A DNA stretch of 64,000 bases from Corynebacterium suranareeae. Lineage in GTDB: Bacteria; Actinomycetota; Actinomycetes; Mycobacteriales; Mycobacteriaceae. The notes under the pieces are model-generated. The model was not told where the DNA came from and did no database searches. It was given only the letters and a program-made list of their open reading frames with translations. Positions 55,811 through 64,000 of this stretch are shown one piece after another. The stretch covers positions 1,302,001 to 1,366,000 of the forward strand of contig NZ_AP017369.1 of NCBI RefSeq assembly GCF_002355155.1, in the 5' to 3' direction. Position 1 is the first letter of the stretch. Each line of letters starts with the position of its first letter. The position numbers and the translations under genes were made by a program.

Positions 55811-55849
55811 ATGGGTTTAACCCATGCTTCGCTCAAGACTTTCAAGTCT
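55811..55849. promoter_or_regulatory. two palindromes upstream of the CglI-type operon
   Basis: ATGGGTT-T-AACCCAT (55811-55825) and AGACTT-TC-AAGTCT (55836-55849) lie 134-172 bases before the methyltransferase start. An AAACAA/TTGTTT pair lies nearer. They could be operators or ends of the inserted DNA. No other gene is seen in 55678-55977. Confidence 0.45.
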
Positions 55850-55935
55850 AAAGCATTCAAGTAATATTCCCTGATTCAGCCTGCGCTGCAACAACTTCAG
55901 TGCAGAATGAATTGTGCTATCGAGTTTGAGAAATT

Positions 55936-55965
55936 AAAAATGGCTGGAACGTTTTGTTCCAGCCA
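55936..55965 (-). terminator. rho-independent terminator of the permease gene
   Basis: A perfect 10-bp stem (TGGCTGGAAC and GTTCCAGCCA) with a five-base loop is followed by TTTTT on the minus strand. Confidence 0.92.
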
Positions 55966-55977
55966 TAAATTGCGAAG

Positions 55978-57384
55978 TTAAACCCGTCGCGGATCTAACT
56001 CTTCATAGTTAAGCGGGGCTATTGCTCTGGGGCGACCCGTTACGAAGTAAAGAATCGTCATTAGGATTAAGAATCCGATGCCCACGGCTAGTGGGAGATG
56101 GTAGTTGCTGTACCAGACCATGATGCCGAAGGTGAAGGCGATAAAGAGGATCGCAAAGTACTGTCCGAAGGGGTAGAAGGGGACAGGGAACTTTAGGGAC
56201 TTGACCTCGTTGGCAGGCATCTTTCGGCGGGATCCTACTTGTGCGAGCAGAATCATTAGCCACACGTAGACGGTTGCGAAGGTGGCTAGGGAAGCGACGA
56301 TCTCAAAGACGCGCTCGGGAAGTACAGCGTTGAGGATAACTCCCACGATCAAGACGATGATCATGATGGCGGTGGTCATGACTGGAACACCGTTTTTGGC
56401 AATCTTGCCCATGGCTTGAGGTGCAAGGTTTTCCTTGGCTAGGCCGGTGAGGACGCGGCCGGCACCGAAGAGGTCAGCATTGATAGCGGACAGCGCTGCG
56501 GTAATGACCACGAGGTTAAGTAACCCAGCTGCCCAGTTGACGCCGAGGGTGTCAAAGATCTGGACGAAGGGGGATTCCTCACCGGTGATGGCAGGCCAAG
56601 GGTTAAGAGCCAAGATGACCAGGATCGCACCAACATAGAACAGCAAGATGCGCAGTGGGACGGTGTTTACGGCCTTGGGGATGGACTTTTCTGGATCTTC
56701 AGCTTCTGAACCTGCAACACCGATGATTTCAGTACCACCGAATGCGAATAGAACAAGGATGAAGGCGGCGATCATGCCTTCGACACCATTGGGGAAAAAT
56801 CCTCCGTGGTCCCACAGATTGGATACGCCAGCTACCTCGGAGTTAGTACCAAGGCCGAAAGCAAGAATCGCTGCGCCACCGACGATCATCGCAATAACAG
56901 CCGTGACTTTGATGATGGTGAAAACAAACTCAAGCTCGCCGAACCAGCGAACTGATGCAAGGTTTGCACCACCAACGATCAGAAGGGTTGCAGCGACCCA
57001 GACCCATTGTGGTGTGCCAGGGAACCAGAAGCCCATATAGATGCCGATGGCGGTGAGATCGGCAAGGCAAACGATAAGCATCTCAAACGCGAACATCCAG
57101 CCGGTGATGTATCCGGCCCAGCCACCTAGGTGCGCGCGAGTGTAAACAGCAAAGGAACCACGGACAGGGTGGTGCACTGCCATTTCGCCCAAAGCACGCA
57201 GCATGAAGTACACCACGGCACCACCGAGAAGGTAGACCAGAAGTACTGATGGACCAGCTGCTTGGATTGCACCTGCAGAACCGTAAAACAGGCCAGTGCC
57301 GATTGCGGAACCAAGTGCAATGAAGTGAATGTGTCTCGCCCGCAATCCTTTAAACGATCGGGTTGGGGCAGGGGAAGCATTCAT
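55978..57384 (-). CDS. pheP: aromatic/cationic amino acid permease (APC family, PheP-like)
   Basis: A 468-residue amino acid:proton symporter with about 12 helices. The helix 1 motif is FIALGSAIGTGLFYGSAGAI, helix 2 AAGPSVLLVYLLGG, and the intracellular AFGGTEIIGVAGSEAEDPE motif marks the amino-acid transporter (AAT) subfamily. The C. glutamicum gene in this position is annotated as a phenylalanine permease; substrate is inferred. The ATG at 57384 (MNASPAPTRSF) is chosen with AAAGAGG upstream. Confidence 0.85.
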   Translation of the reverse strand: MNASPAPTRSFKGLRARHIHFIALGSAIGTGLFYGSAGAIQAAGPSVLLVYLLGGAVVYFMLRALGEMAVHHPVRGSFAVYTRAHLGGWAGYITGWMFAFEMLIVCLADLTAIGIYMGFWFPGTPQWVWVAATLLIVGGANLASVRWFGELEFVFTIIKVTAVIAMIVGGAAILAFGLGTNSEVAGVSNLWDHGGFFPNGVEGMIAAFILVLFAFGGTEIIGVAGSEAEDPEKSIPKAVNTVPLRILLFYVGAILVILALNPWPAITGEESPFVQIFDTLGVNWAAGLLNLVVITAALSAINADLFGAGRVLTGLAKENLAPQAMGKIAKNGVPVMTTAIMIIVLIVGVILNAVLPERVFEIVASLATFATVYVWLMILLAQVGSRRKMPANEVKSLKFPVPFYPFGQYFAILFIAFTFGIMVWYSNYHLPLAVGIGFLILMTILYFVTGRPRAIAPLNYEELDPRRV

Positions 57385-57680
57385 CGAGATGCTGACCTCT
57401 TTTCGGGTGATTGGCGGGACATTTTTAACGCAGATCACCTTACTCTGACCTTTGGAAAAACTATGTGTCGGTGCAGAGTTTAAAGACTCAAAGTCTAAAT
57501 TTGGTGGCGCGTGTCACTGGAAACGAGGCGAAAAGGGGTGGAAGGGGGCGTCGAAAAGCATTTTTTGAGACATATATGTGAGGACCGTCCCATTTTCCCT
57601 GCCTGCCTGGATGGGCAGGCGTGGTGGGAGCGGAAACGCGTATGGAGTTTCGCTGAATTTTAGCGTAACTTAAAGGAACA
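57385..57680 (+). promoter_or_regulatory. deaD upstream region
   Basis: 296 bases without a gene hold the divergent promoters of the permease and helicase genes. A perfect 7-bp stem (GCCTGCC, GGCAGGC) sits at 57601-57620, and AAAGGAAC before the ATG is the ribosome site. RNA helicases of this type often have long regulated leaders, so the hairpin may matter. Confidence 0.45.
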
Positions 57681-59858
57681 ATGAGTAATACCGAGAACGT
57701 CAACGGCGACGTAGAACAGCCGAATAACGTCATTTCGTCGGAATCTCAGGAAACCCCGCAGGGTGACTCAGCATCAGCTGACTTCGCTCTCGAGACCCCA
57801 ACCAACAATGTTGAAGATGCATCTGCATCTAAGGGTAGCGAAGAGATCACCAGGGTTGCGGAAACTTCTGAGGACGCCGACTCTGCACAAGCAGACAACG
57901 CGAGCAATGTAATCAATGAGAATGAGGACTCCTCGGAAGGCGATAACCAGCCTTCAACCGAGTCATCCTCTACGGAAGCCAAGTCCGGCTTCGATGTACT
58001 CGGACTGCCAGAGCGTGTATTAAACGCTGTGCGCAAGGTGGGTTACGAAACTCCTTCCCCAATTCAGGCACAAACCATCCCGATCCTCATGGAGGGCCAG
58101 GATGTTGTTGGTCTAGCACAGACCGGTACCGGTAAGACCGCAGCTTTCGCGCTGCCAATCCTTTCCCGTATTGACAAGTCCGTGCGCAGCCCACAGGCAC
58201 TTGTGCTTGCCCCTACCCGCGAGCTAGCACTTCAGGTTGCTGACTCCTTCCAATCTTTCGCTGACCACGTCGGAGGCCTTAACGTCCTGCCAATCTATGG
58301 TGGACAGGCTTACGGCATTCAGCTTTCTGGCCTGCGTCGCGGCGCTCACATCGTTGTGGGCACCCCAGGCCGTATCATCGACCACTTGGAAAAGGGCTCA
58401 CTGGATATCTCCGGTCTGCGTTTCCTCGTACTCGATGAAGCAGATGAGATGCTGAATATGGGCTTCCAAGAAGATGTCGAGCGCATCCTCGAAGACACCC
58501 CAGAAGAAAAGCAGGTTGCACTGTTCTCCGCAACGATGCCAAACGGTATTCGTCGCCTCTCCAAGCAGTACCTCAACAACCCAGCTGAAATCACCGTTAA
58601 GTCCGAAACCAGGACTAACACCAACATCACCCAGCGATTCCTGTCTGTTGCACACCGCAACAAGATGGATGCACTGACCCGCATCCTCGAAGTCACCGAG
58701 TTCGAAGCAATGATCATGTTCGTGCGCACCAAGCACGAAACTGAAGAAGTTGCTGAAAAGCTTCGTGCACGCGGATTCTCCGCAGCAGCAATCAACGGCG
58801 ACATTGCTCAGGCACAGCGTGAGCGCACCGTTGACCAGCTCAAGGATGGCCGCCTGGACATTCTTGTTGCTACCGACGTTGCAGCCCGTGGCCTCGACGT
58901 TGAGCGCATCTCCCACGTGCTTAACTACGACATTCCAAACGATACCGAGTCTTACGTTCACCGCATTGGCCGTACCGGCCGTGCAGGACGTACCGGCGAG
59001 GCAATCCTGTTTGTCACCCCACGTGAGCGCCGTATGCTCCGCTCCATCGAGCGCGCAACCAACGCACCACTGCACGAAATGGATCTGCCAACCGTTGATC
59101 AGGTCAACGACTTCCGCAAGGTTAAGTTCGCTGACTCCATCACCAAGTCCCTAGAGGATAAGCAGATCGACCTGTTCCGCAGCTTGGTCAAGGAATACTC
59201 CCAGACCAACGATGTTCCACTTGAGGACATTGCAGCGGCACTAGCAACTCAGGCACAGTCCGGTGACTTCCTGCTCAAGGAGCTCCCACCAGAGCGCCGT
59301 GAGCGCAACGATCGCCGCCGTGACCGTGACTTTGATGATCGTGGCGACCGCGGAGGACGTGGACGCGACCGTGGAGATCGTGGCTCCCGCTTCGACCGTG
59401 ACGATGAGAACCTGGCAACCTACCGCCTCGCAGTAGGCAAGCGTCAGCACATCCGCCCAGGTGCCATCGTTGGTGCACTGGCCAACGAAGGTGGACTCAA
59501 TTCCAAGGACTTCGGCCGCATCACCATCGCTGCTGATCACACCCTGGTTGAGCTGCCAAAGGACCTCCCACAAAGCGTTCTTGACAACCTGCGCGATACC
59601 CGCATCTCCGGCCAATTGATCAACATCGAACGCGACTCCGGTGGACGCCCACCACGCCGCTTCGAGCGTGATGATCGTGGCGGACGCGGAGGTTTCCGTG
59701 GACGTGACCGTGATGATCGTGGCGGACGCGGAGGTTTCCGCGGACGTGACCGTGATGATCGTGGTGGACGCGGTGGATTCCGTGGACGCGATCGCGATGA
59801 CCGTGGAGATCGCGGCGATCGTGGTGGCCGTGGCGGCTACCGTGGTGGACGCGACTAA
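57681..59858 (+). CDS. deaD: DEAD-box RNA helicase
   Basis: A 725-residue RNA helicase. An acidic, low-complexity N-terminus (about 100 residues) precedes the core with Q motif YETPSPIQAQTIP, Walker A AQTGTGKT, DEAD box VLDEADEML, SAT (LFSATMPNG) and HRIGRTGRAGR. A DbpA/CsdA-type RNA-binding domain follows (RQHIRPGAIVGALANEGG). The C-terminal tail is Arg-Gly-Asp rich, with three tandem 14-residue units. Roles: ribosome assembly and mRNA decay, especially in cold. Terminator downstream. Confidence 0.95.
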   Translation: MSNTENVNGDVEQPNNVISSESQETPQGDSASADFALETPTNNVEDASASKGSEEITRVAETSEDADSAQADNASNVINENEDSSEGDNQPSTESSSTEAKSGFDVLGLPERVLNAVRKVGYETPSPIQAQTIPILMEGQDVVGLAQTGTGKTAAFALPILSRIDKSVRSPQALVLAPTRELALQVADSFQSFADHVGGLNVLPIYGGQAYGIQLSGLRRGAHIVVGTPGRIIDHLEKGSLDISGLRFLVLDEADEMLNMGFQEDVERILEDTPEEKQVALFSATMPNGIRRLSKQYLNNPAEITVKSETRTNTNITQRFLSVAHRNKMDALTRILEVTEFEAMIMFVRTKHETEEVAEKLRARGFSAAAINGDIAQAQRERTVDQLKDGRLDILVATDVAARGLDVERISHVLNYDIPNDTESYVHRIGRTGRAGRTGEAILFVTPRERRMLRSIERATNAPLHEMDLPTVDQVNDFRKVKFADSITKSLEDKQIDLFRSLVKEYSQTNDVPLEDIAAALATQAQSGDFLLKELPPERRERNDRRRDRDFDDRGDRGGRGRDRGDRGSRFDRDDENLATYRLAVGKRQHIRPGAIVGALANEGGLNSKDFGRITIAADHTLVELPKDLPQSVLDNLRDTRISGQLINIERDSGGRPPRRFERDDRGGRGGFRGRDRDDRGGRGGFRGRDRDDRGGRGGFRGRDRDDRGDRGDRGGRGGYRGGRD
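59667..59792 (+). repeat. three tandem 42-base units in deaD
   Basis: Three consecutive copies (59667-59708, 59709-59750, 59751-59792) encode RDDRGGRGGFRGRD each time. Copy number may vary between strains. Confidence 0.9.
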
Positions 59859-59941
59859 TTTCCAGATCTAGGATCTTAGGCTTGAGAAAGTGAGATCCTC
59901 ATTGGATGGCTGGCTGTAATGCTAGTGATACCAGTGATGCT

Positions 59942-59984
59942 AAAAAATCCGTTGCTCTTATTTATGAGAGTGGCGGATTTTTTT
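59942..59984 (+). terminator. rho-independent terminator of deaD
   Basis: AAAAATCCG pairs with CGGATTTTT, with an inner CTCT/GAGAG pair, and a run of seven T residues follows. Confidence 0.88.
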
Positions 59985-60470
59985 GTATCTAGAAGGGGGG
60001 AAGAGTGCAAGCCGTCATGTGGTTTTTAAGGAGCCGTGGTAAAAAACATGAAGCGGCTTCATGAGATTCGTAAAGCACCAAATAGCACCAGAGTCCACAC
60101 GTTCTAATTTCACCCAGACATTGAACTCGACGCGAACACCGGAAAGAATTTCGCGTGGTGATCAACTCGAATTTGGCCATTGCGCTGTACTTGCAAGGAA
60201 ATTCATACAAAACCATTCAATCCAGATGCTGTAATGCGCACGTTACGATCTTCGAATCGTATTTAAGTATTTGACCGAGTTTGATCCGCGCTTTCTTCAA
60301 AGCTCAAAATTCTAAACAGCGATTCCGGGTATCCGGTACCGCAAAATTCACCCCCGCAACTTGAAACTAACATCGCATACAACGAGAAGTTCTGGTATCG
60401 ATCACCAGAAAATGCGCACCCATAGAACGGATGAGCATATATTTCTCTCTTAAACCGAAGCAACATGCTA

Positions 60471-60548
60471 TTACTTGGCTGCTTGCAGCACTTCTGCATC
60501 AGAGATTACAGCATCTGAAATTGTAGTCAGAGCCTCATCACTAGTCAT
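60471..60548 (-). CDS. possible 25-residue ORF, unidentified
   Basis: Reads MTSDEALTTISDAVISDAEV and five further residues, with AGAGG ten bases before the ATG; an earlier ATG at 60566 gives 31 residues. It may be a small protein or the relic of a larger gene. No family is recognised. Elsewhere in 59985-60820 I see inverted and tandem repeats but no convincing gene. Confidence 0.25.
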   Translation of the reverse strand: MTSDEALTTISDAVISDAEVLQAAK

Positions 60549-60598
60549 GCGACCGACACCTCTCATGTGCGAGCCGTCCAACACAGCAGGAAACTACC

Positions 60599-60642
60599 CC
60601 CGGTACCCGATACCCGGAGTCCCGGTACCCGATACCCGGAAT
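60599..60642. repeat. two tandem 22-base repeats
   Basis: Two consecutive units (60599-60620 and 60621-60642) differ at one base. Each contains GGTACCCGATACCC. Related pieces (GGGTATCCGGTACC) occur inverted at about 60328-60341. Confidence 0.85.
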
Positions 60643-60820
60643 GGCGGTACCACGTAGCCGAATTCAATGTAAGTGGTCCGAAGCAACTTTCGGTGTTTCT
60701 TCCTAATTGATGCTGGGGTGGGTACTGCATCATGATGCCCACTTACTTGCTTCACGATCGTTACCGTGCAAGTTCAAATTGGGAGACTAGATGCTCGTCA
60801 GTGGTGCAGTAGCAGGGGAA

Positions 60821-61510
60821 CTATTGTGCTCTAAGGCTGGTGATTTCCGGTAGTGGGATTTTGGAAATTGCGCCAGCTTCATCGGCGGGTACACCAACCA
60901 TACGAAGCATTGATGCGGCATACATTTCGTCCATGTTCTCAGCGGAATTTTGGTCTACAGAAAGTGCCATGTTAATTGCCGCGATAAGCGACCCGAAAGT
61001 GCAAGTGGTTGCTAGGTCAACGTCCTCAATGGTGAATCTTCCTGTATCAATTCCGAGGAGCAGGTCTCTGCGGGCACATGGACCCAGGACGCGCATGAGG
61101 ATGGGATGTGCGGCGCCCATTTGGACTAAAAGGCCTCCCCATATTCGGTCATGCAATGAATATTGCACTAGGTGTCGAAGAGAGCATGCGAAGAGTTCTG
61201 CAGGGTCTTCCAGGGTATTTAGTGACTGGTCAAGGGCTGAACCAACAGTTTCAAAGGCGTCTTCAGCAACGGCCTGTAAGAGCTGGTCTCGGTCGATGAA
61301 GTAGTTGTAAAAAGTACCCGTACCTACGTTTGCGCCTTCGGTAATCTCCGCGATTCCTACATTGTCTACTCCTCGTTCTGCCATGAGTGTGCGGGCAGAA
61401 TCTATCAAGCGTGAGCGGGTTTGTTCCCGCTTGAGAGCGCGACGACCAATGGGGGCTTGGGTGTTGCTCTGGTCCGTTGAAGCATCGTTTGGCTTGGAAG
61501 AGGTGGGCAT
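60821..61510 (-). CDS. rolR: TetR-family repressor of resorcinol genes
   Basis: A 229-residue TetR regulator. The helix-turn-helix is visible at about residues 30-75 (LIDSARTLMAERGVDNVGIA, then GTFYNYFIDRDQLLQAV). The ligand domain is divergent as usual. In C. glutamicum RolR represses rolHMD and is released by hydroxyquinol or resorcinol; the identity is assigned from its position divergent to rolH and the operator between them. Confidence 0.9.
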   Translation of the reverse strand: MPTSSKPNDASTDQSNTQAPIGRRALKREQTRSRLIDSARTLMAERGVDNVGIAEITEGANVGTGTFYNYFIDRDQLLQAVAEDAFETVGSALDQSLNTLEDPAELFACSLRHLVQYSLHDRIWGGLLVQMGAAHPILMRVLGPCARRDLLLGIDTGRFTIEDVDLATTCTFGSLIAAINMALSVDQNSAENMDEMYAASMLRMVGVPADEAGAISKIPLPEITSLRAQ

Positions 61511-61575
61511 AGGAAAACCTTAATTGATCTGCGGTGATGGAATGAAAAGGGGGTAAATCGGGGGTGTTAATAAAC

Positions 61576-61609
61576 ATGAATCCTTGTTCAGATATGAATA
61601 CTGATTCAT
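61576..61609. promoter_or_regulatory. RolR operator candidate
   Basis: Two nested inverted repeats lie between rolR and rolH: outer arms ATGAATC (61576-61582) and GATTCAT (61603-61609), inner arms TTCA (61587-61590) and TGAA (61595-61598). This matches the published description of an operator with two overlapping inverted repeats for RolR. A CATAAT box overlaps the right arm. Confidence 0.75.
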
Positions 61610-61662
61610 AATGTGACCTAGCTAATGTTGTCCAGCTCACTCAATCTGAAGGGGTAGAACCC

Positions 61663-63255
61663 ATGTCACTTAATGAATTTGATACCGATGTCTGCATCGT
61701 CGGTGGAGGTCCGACCGGAACCCTGCTCGCTGTTTTGCTCGGCCAAAAGGGCCATCGCGTCACCATCTTGGAAAAATGGCCTACTTTTTACGAGCGTCCA
61801 CGAGCTGTCACCTTCGATCATGAAATTGCACGCATTCTTGGCTACATCGGTGTCGATGCAGAAAATGATGAGGCAATTGACTATCACACAGACAGCTATG
61901 ACTGGAAGAACGCAGCAGGAGAGACCCTCTTGGAGGTTGACTGGACTTCCATGACAGATTCCGGATGGCGCACACGCTACTGGTTTTACCAGCCAGAATT
62001 GGAAAAGCGCCTGCGTGATCTGGCCCTGAGTATGGATTCGGTGGAGATTCGTTGTGGATTTACCGCTGTTGGTCTTACCCAAGACGAGGATTCCGCCACG
62101 ATCCATGGAGTTATCACTGATAACCCTGAAGACATTCCGGCAGATGCACCGCGTGAAGATATCCGAGCACGCTACGTTGTCGGTGCGGATGGCGCGAACA
62201 GCTTCGTGCGCAACACTCTTGGCCTAGAAATGAACGATCTTGGATACTTCTTCGATTGGTTGATCCTGGATCTCAAGCCAACCCAGAAAATCGACTACGG
62301 AATTGCGCACTGGCAGCTGTGTGATCCGAAGCGTCCAACCACAATTGTTCCTGGAGGTCCGGGGCGTCGTCGTTGGGAGTTCATGGCGTTGCCTGGTGAA
62401 GATCTGAACCAGCTGGCTTCCGAGGAAAGCGCGTGGAAGCTGCTAGAGCCATGGGACGTTACCCCAGAAAAGGCCATCTTGGAACGTTCCGCTGTGTATC
62501 GCTTCCAAGCTCGTTGGGCTCAGGAATGGCGTTCAGGTCGAGCGTTGATTGCTGGCGATGCTGCTCACCTCATGCCACCTTTCGCGGGCGAAGGTATGTG
62601 TGCTGGACTTCGTGATTCTTTGGCACTTGCCTGGCGCCTTGATTTGGTTCTTGGCGGAAAAGCTGATGATGCTTTACTTGATACGTATGGTGAAGAACGT
62701 CGTGAGCATGTTCATTACTACATCGATTTCTCCATGGAGCTCGGCAATGTCATTTGCATTGCTGATGAAAAAGAAGCACGCTTGCGCGATGAACGCATGA
62801 TTGAGGAGCTGAAGTCCAAAGACGGGGTTCCAGTTAACACCGACGTTGCGCACCTGGGTCCTGGCGTGTGGATTAAGGAATCCGCACACGGCGGTGAGCT
62901 TGCCAAGCAGGGCATTGTGGAATACAAGGGGCAAAAAGCGCGTTTCGACGACGCCGTCGGCCGCGGCTGGACCGTTCTAGGCCTCAACATTGATCCACGC
63001 ACGATCCTTAATGAGGCCTCCCTTGCAACTTTGGAGTCCATCGGAGCAATCGTGGAATCTGTCGGTGACTCCGAATCTGCAGTGGTAGATACTGAGGGAC
63101 TTTATTCTCGATGGATTGGTGAAGCCGGAGCACAGTTTATTATCACCCGCCCTGATTTTTACGTGTACTCCACCGCGGCAGACGCAGAGGAATTGCAGCA
63201 ACAGATTGCTCGACTGTCAGATTTACTCCACCTCAATTCAACTGTTAACGCATAG
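61663..63255 (+). CDS. rolH: resorcinol 4-monooxygenase (hydroxylase component)
   Basis: A 530-residue class A flavoprotein hydroxylase that converts resorcinol to hydroxyquinol. FAD-site motif [17 protein letters not shown] is at the N-terminus, and the second FAD motif [19 protein letters not shown] is at about residues 285-303. The C-terminal part is a thioredoxin-like domain. It belongs to the MhpA/3-(3-hydroxyphenyl)propionate hydroxylase group and is assigned to resorcinol because of its neighbours rolR and rolM. Eleven bases separate it from rolM. Confidence 0.9.
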   Translation: MSLNEFDTDVCIVGGGPTGTLLAVLLGQKGHRVTILEKWPTFYERPRAVTFDHEIARILGYIGVDAENDEAIDYHTDSYDWKNAAGETLLEVDWTSMTDSGWRTRYWFYQPELEKRLRDLALSMDSVEIRCGFTAVGLTQDEDSATIHGVITDNPEDIPADAPREDIRARYVVGADGANSFVRNTLGLEMNDLGYFFDWLILDLKPTQKIDYGIAHWQLCDPKRPTTIVPGGPGRRRWEFMALPGEDLNQLASEESAWKLLEPWDVTPEKAILERSAVYRFQARWAQEWRSGRALIAGDAAHLMPPFAGEGMCAGLRDSLALAWRLDLVLGGKADDALLDTYGEERREHVHYYIDFSMELGNVICIADEKEARLRDERMIEELKSKDGVPVNTDVAHLGPGVWIKESAHGGELAKQGIVEYKGQKARFDDAVGRGWTVLGLNIDPRTILNEASLATLESIGAIVESVGDSESAVVDTEGLYSRWIGEAGAQFIITRPDFYVYSTAADAEELQQQIARLSDLLHLNSTVNA

Positions 63256-63265
63256 GAGTTCGTAG

Positions 63266-64000
63266 ATGTCTTTAACTTTTGATCATGAAACACTAGGCCA
63301 ACGAGTTCTCTTTGGTTCTGGTCTTGCAGCAGAAAACCTTGCTGCTGAAGTAAAGCGTTTGCACGCACACAATGTCATGGTTGTAGTCGGCGAGTTTGAG
63401 CTACCCATGGCTAAAGAAGTAGCTGCCAATATCGATGTAAAGGTATGGCATTCCAATGTGGTGATGCATGTGCCGATTGAAACTGCTGAGGAAGCTAGAC
63501 AAGTAGCAACAGAAAACGATATTGATGTTGTTGTATCAATTGGTGGTGGATCAACCACAGGACTTGCCAAAGCAATTGCTATGACCACCGCACTCCCGAT
63601 CATTGCGGTGCCCACCACCTAGGCTGGTTCTGAAGCAACCAATGTGTGGGGTCTAACTGAGGCGGCACGCAAAACCACGGGCGTAGATAATAAGGTGTTG
63701 CCCACAACTGTTATCTATGATTCCGCATTGACCATGTCTTTGCCTGTGGATATGTCTGTAGCTTCTGGTCTTAACGGTTTGGCGCATTGCATTGATTCGC
63801 TGTGGGGTCCTAAAGCTGATCCCATCAATGCAGCAATGGCTGCTGAAGGCATTAGGGCACTATCAGCAGGATTACCTAAGATCGTCAACAATGCTGAAGA
63901 TGTCAGCGGACGAGACGAAGCACTGTACGGCGCATATCTGGCGGCAGTGTCCTTTGCTTCTGCTGGCTCGGGTCTTCACCACAAGATCTGCCATGTGCTT
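63266..64000 (+). pseudogene. rolM: maleylacetate reductase gene interrupted by a TAG stop
   Basis: The first 118 codons encode an iron-type alcohol dehydrogenase fold (RVLFGSGLAAENL, VSIGGGSTTGLAKAIA, PIIAVPTT) with aggag upstream. At 63620-63622 a TAG replaces the strongly conserved Tyr of the family motif TTYAGSEAT, and the frame continues unbroken to the window edge (AGSEATNVWGLTE and then ASGLNGLAHCID, HHKICHVL). A single base change is the simplest explanation. The enzyme reduces maleylacetate to 3-oxoadipate; the true end lies outside the window. Confidence 0.9.

Noticed and set aside
59667..59792. 42-base repeats as a CRISPR array
   Set aside because: The units are directly tandem without spacers and encode the Arg-Gly tail of DeaD in frame.
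60599..60642. 22-base repeats as a CRISPR array
   Set aside because: Only two units and no unique spacers; no cas genes in the window.
61611..61628. GlxR (cAMP-dependent) site before rolH
   Set aside because: TGTGACCTAGCTAATG has only the left half of the TGTGA-N6-TCACA pattern, too weak to report as a site.

Overview
The window is a stretch of actinobacterial chromosome, most likely Corynebacterium glutamicum or a very close relative. The evidence is the long OdhA protein that fuses an E2-type acyltransferase domain to 2-oxoglutarate dehydrogenase, the glgA/glgC, sigE-cseE-tatB and cydABCD neighbourhoods, a resorcinol (rol) cluster and a moderate GC content. No rRNA, tRNA or CRISPR array was found.

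Positions 1-16,236 follow a gene order shared with mycobacteria: dapE, a LOG-family hydrolase, folP2, gpgS, a DivIVA-like membrane protein, a 55-residue DUF3117 protein, an RlmA-like methyltransferase, a GH32-like protein whose catalytic residues look lost, the divergent glgA/glgC pair, an O-methyltransferase, sigE, its zinc anti-sigma factor cseE, tatB, mrp, and a small group of membrane and CBS-domain proteins. An intergenic cluster of alternating inverted repeats precedes odhA. Positions 16,569-34,120 hold odhA, a fused two-NBD ABC exporter, a membrane-associated protein, an aroE-type shikimate dehydrogenase, a carboxylesterase, an acidic protein, two tandem MFS exporters and metE.

Positions 34,121-36,032 are a regulatory zone. 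metE has a long leader with a McbR-like operator at its promoter and mutually exclusive terminator/antiterminator hairpins. The flavin monooxygenase gene downstream has a leader with a tiny Cys-Cys ORF followed by a terminator-like hairpin. Two paralogous small membrane proteins flank the monooxygenase. A patatin-like phospholipase, a secreted Gly-rich protein, an alpha/beta hydrolase and an unusual condensation-domain/GNAT fusion follow.

Positions 42,498-48,117 are cydABCD (cytochrome bd oxidase and its ABC exporter). Downstream lies a defence island of two adjacent restriction-modification systems. The first is a NaeI-type endonuclease with its C5 methyltransferase. The second is a CglI-type ATP-dependent three-gene system: C5 methyltransferase, PLD-fold nuclease and Z1-domain ATPase. 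The first system is embedded in the decayed remains of a second GNAT-cydC-cydA locus: fragments of the GNAT 3' end, of the cydC 3' end and of the cydA upstream region lie around it in the ancestral order.

The right end returns to core genes: an aromatic amino acid permease, a DEAD-box helicase, and the resorcinol cluster rolR-rolH-rolM. The maleylacetate reductase gene rolM carries an in-frame TAG stop, after which the frame stays open to the window edge. This predicts a blocked resorcinol/hydroxyquinol pathway unless it is a sequencing error.
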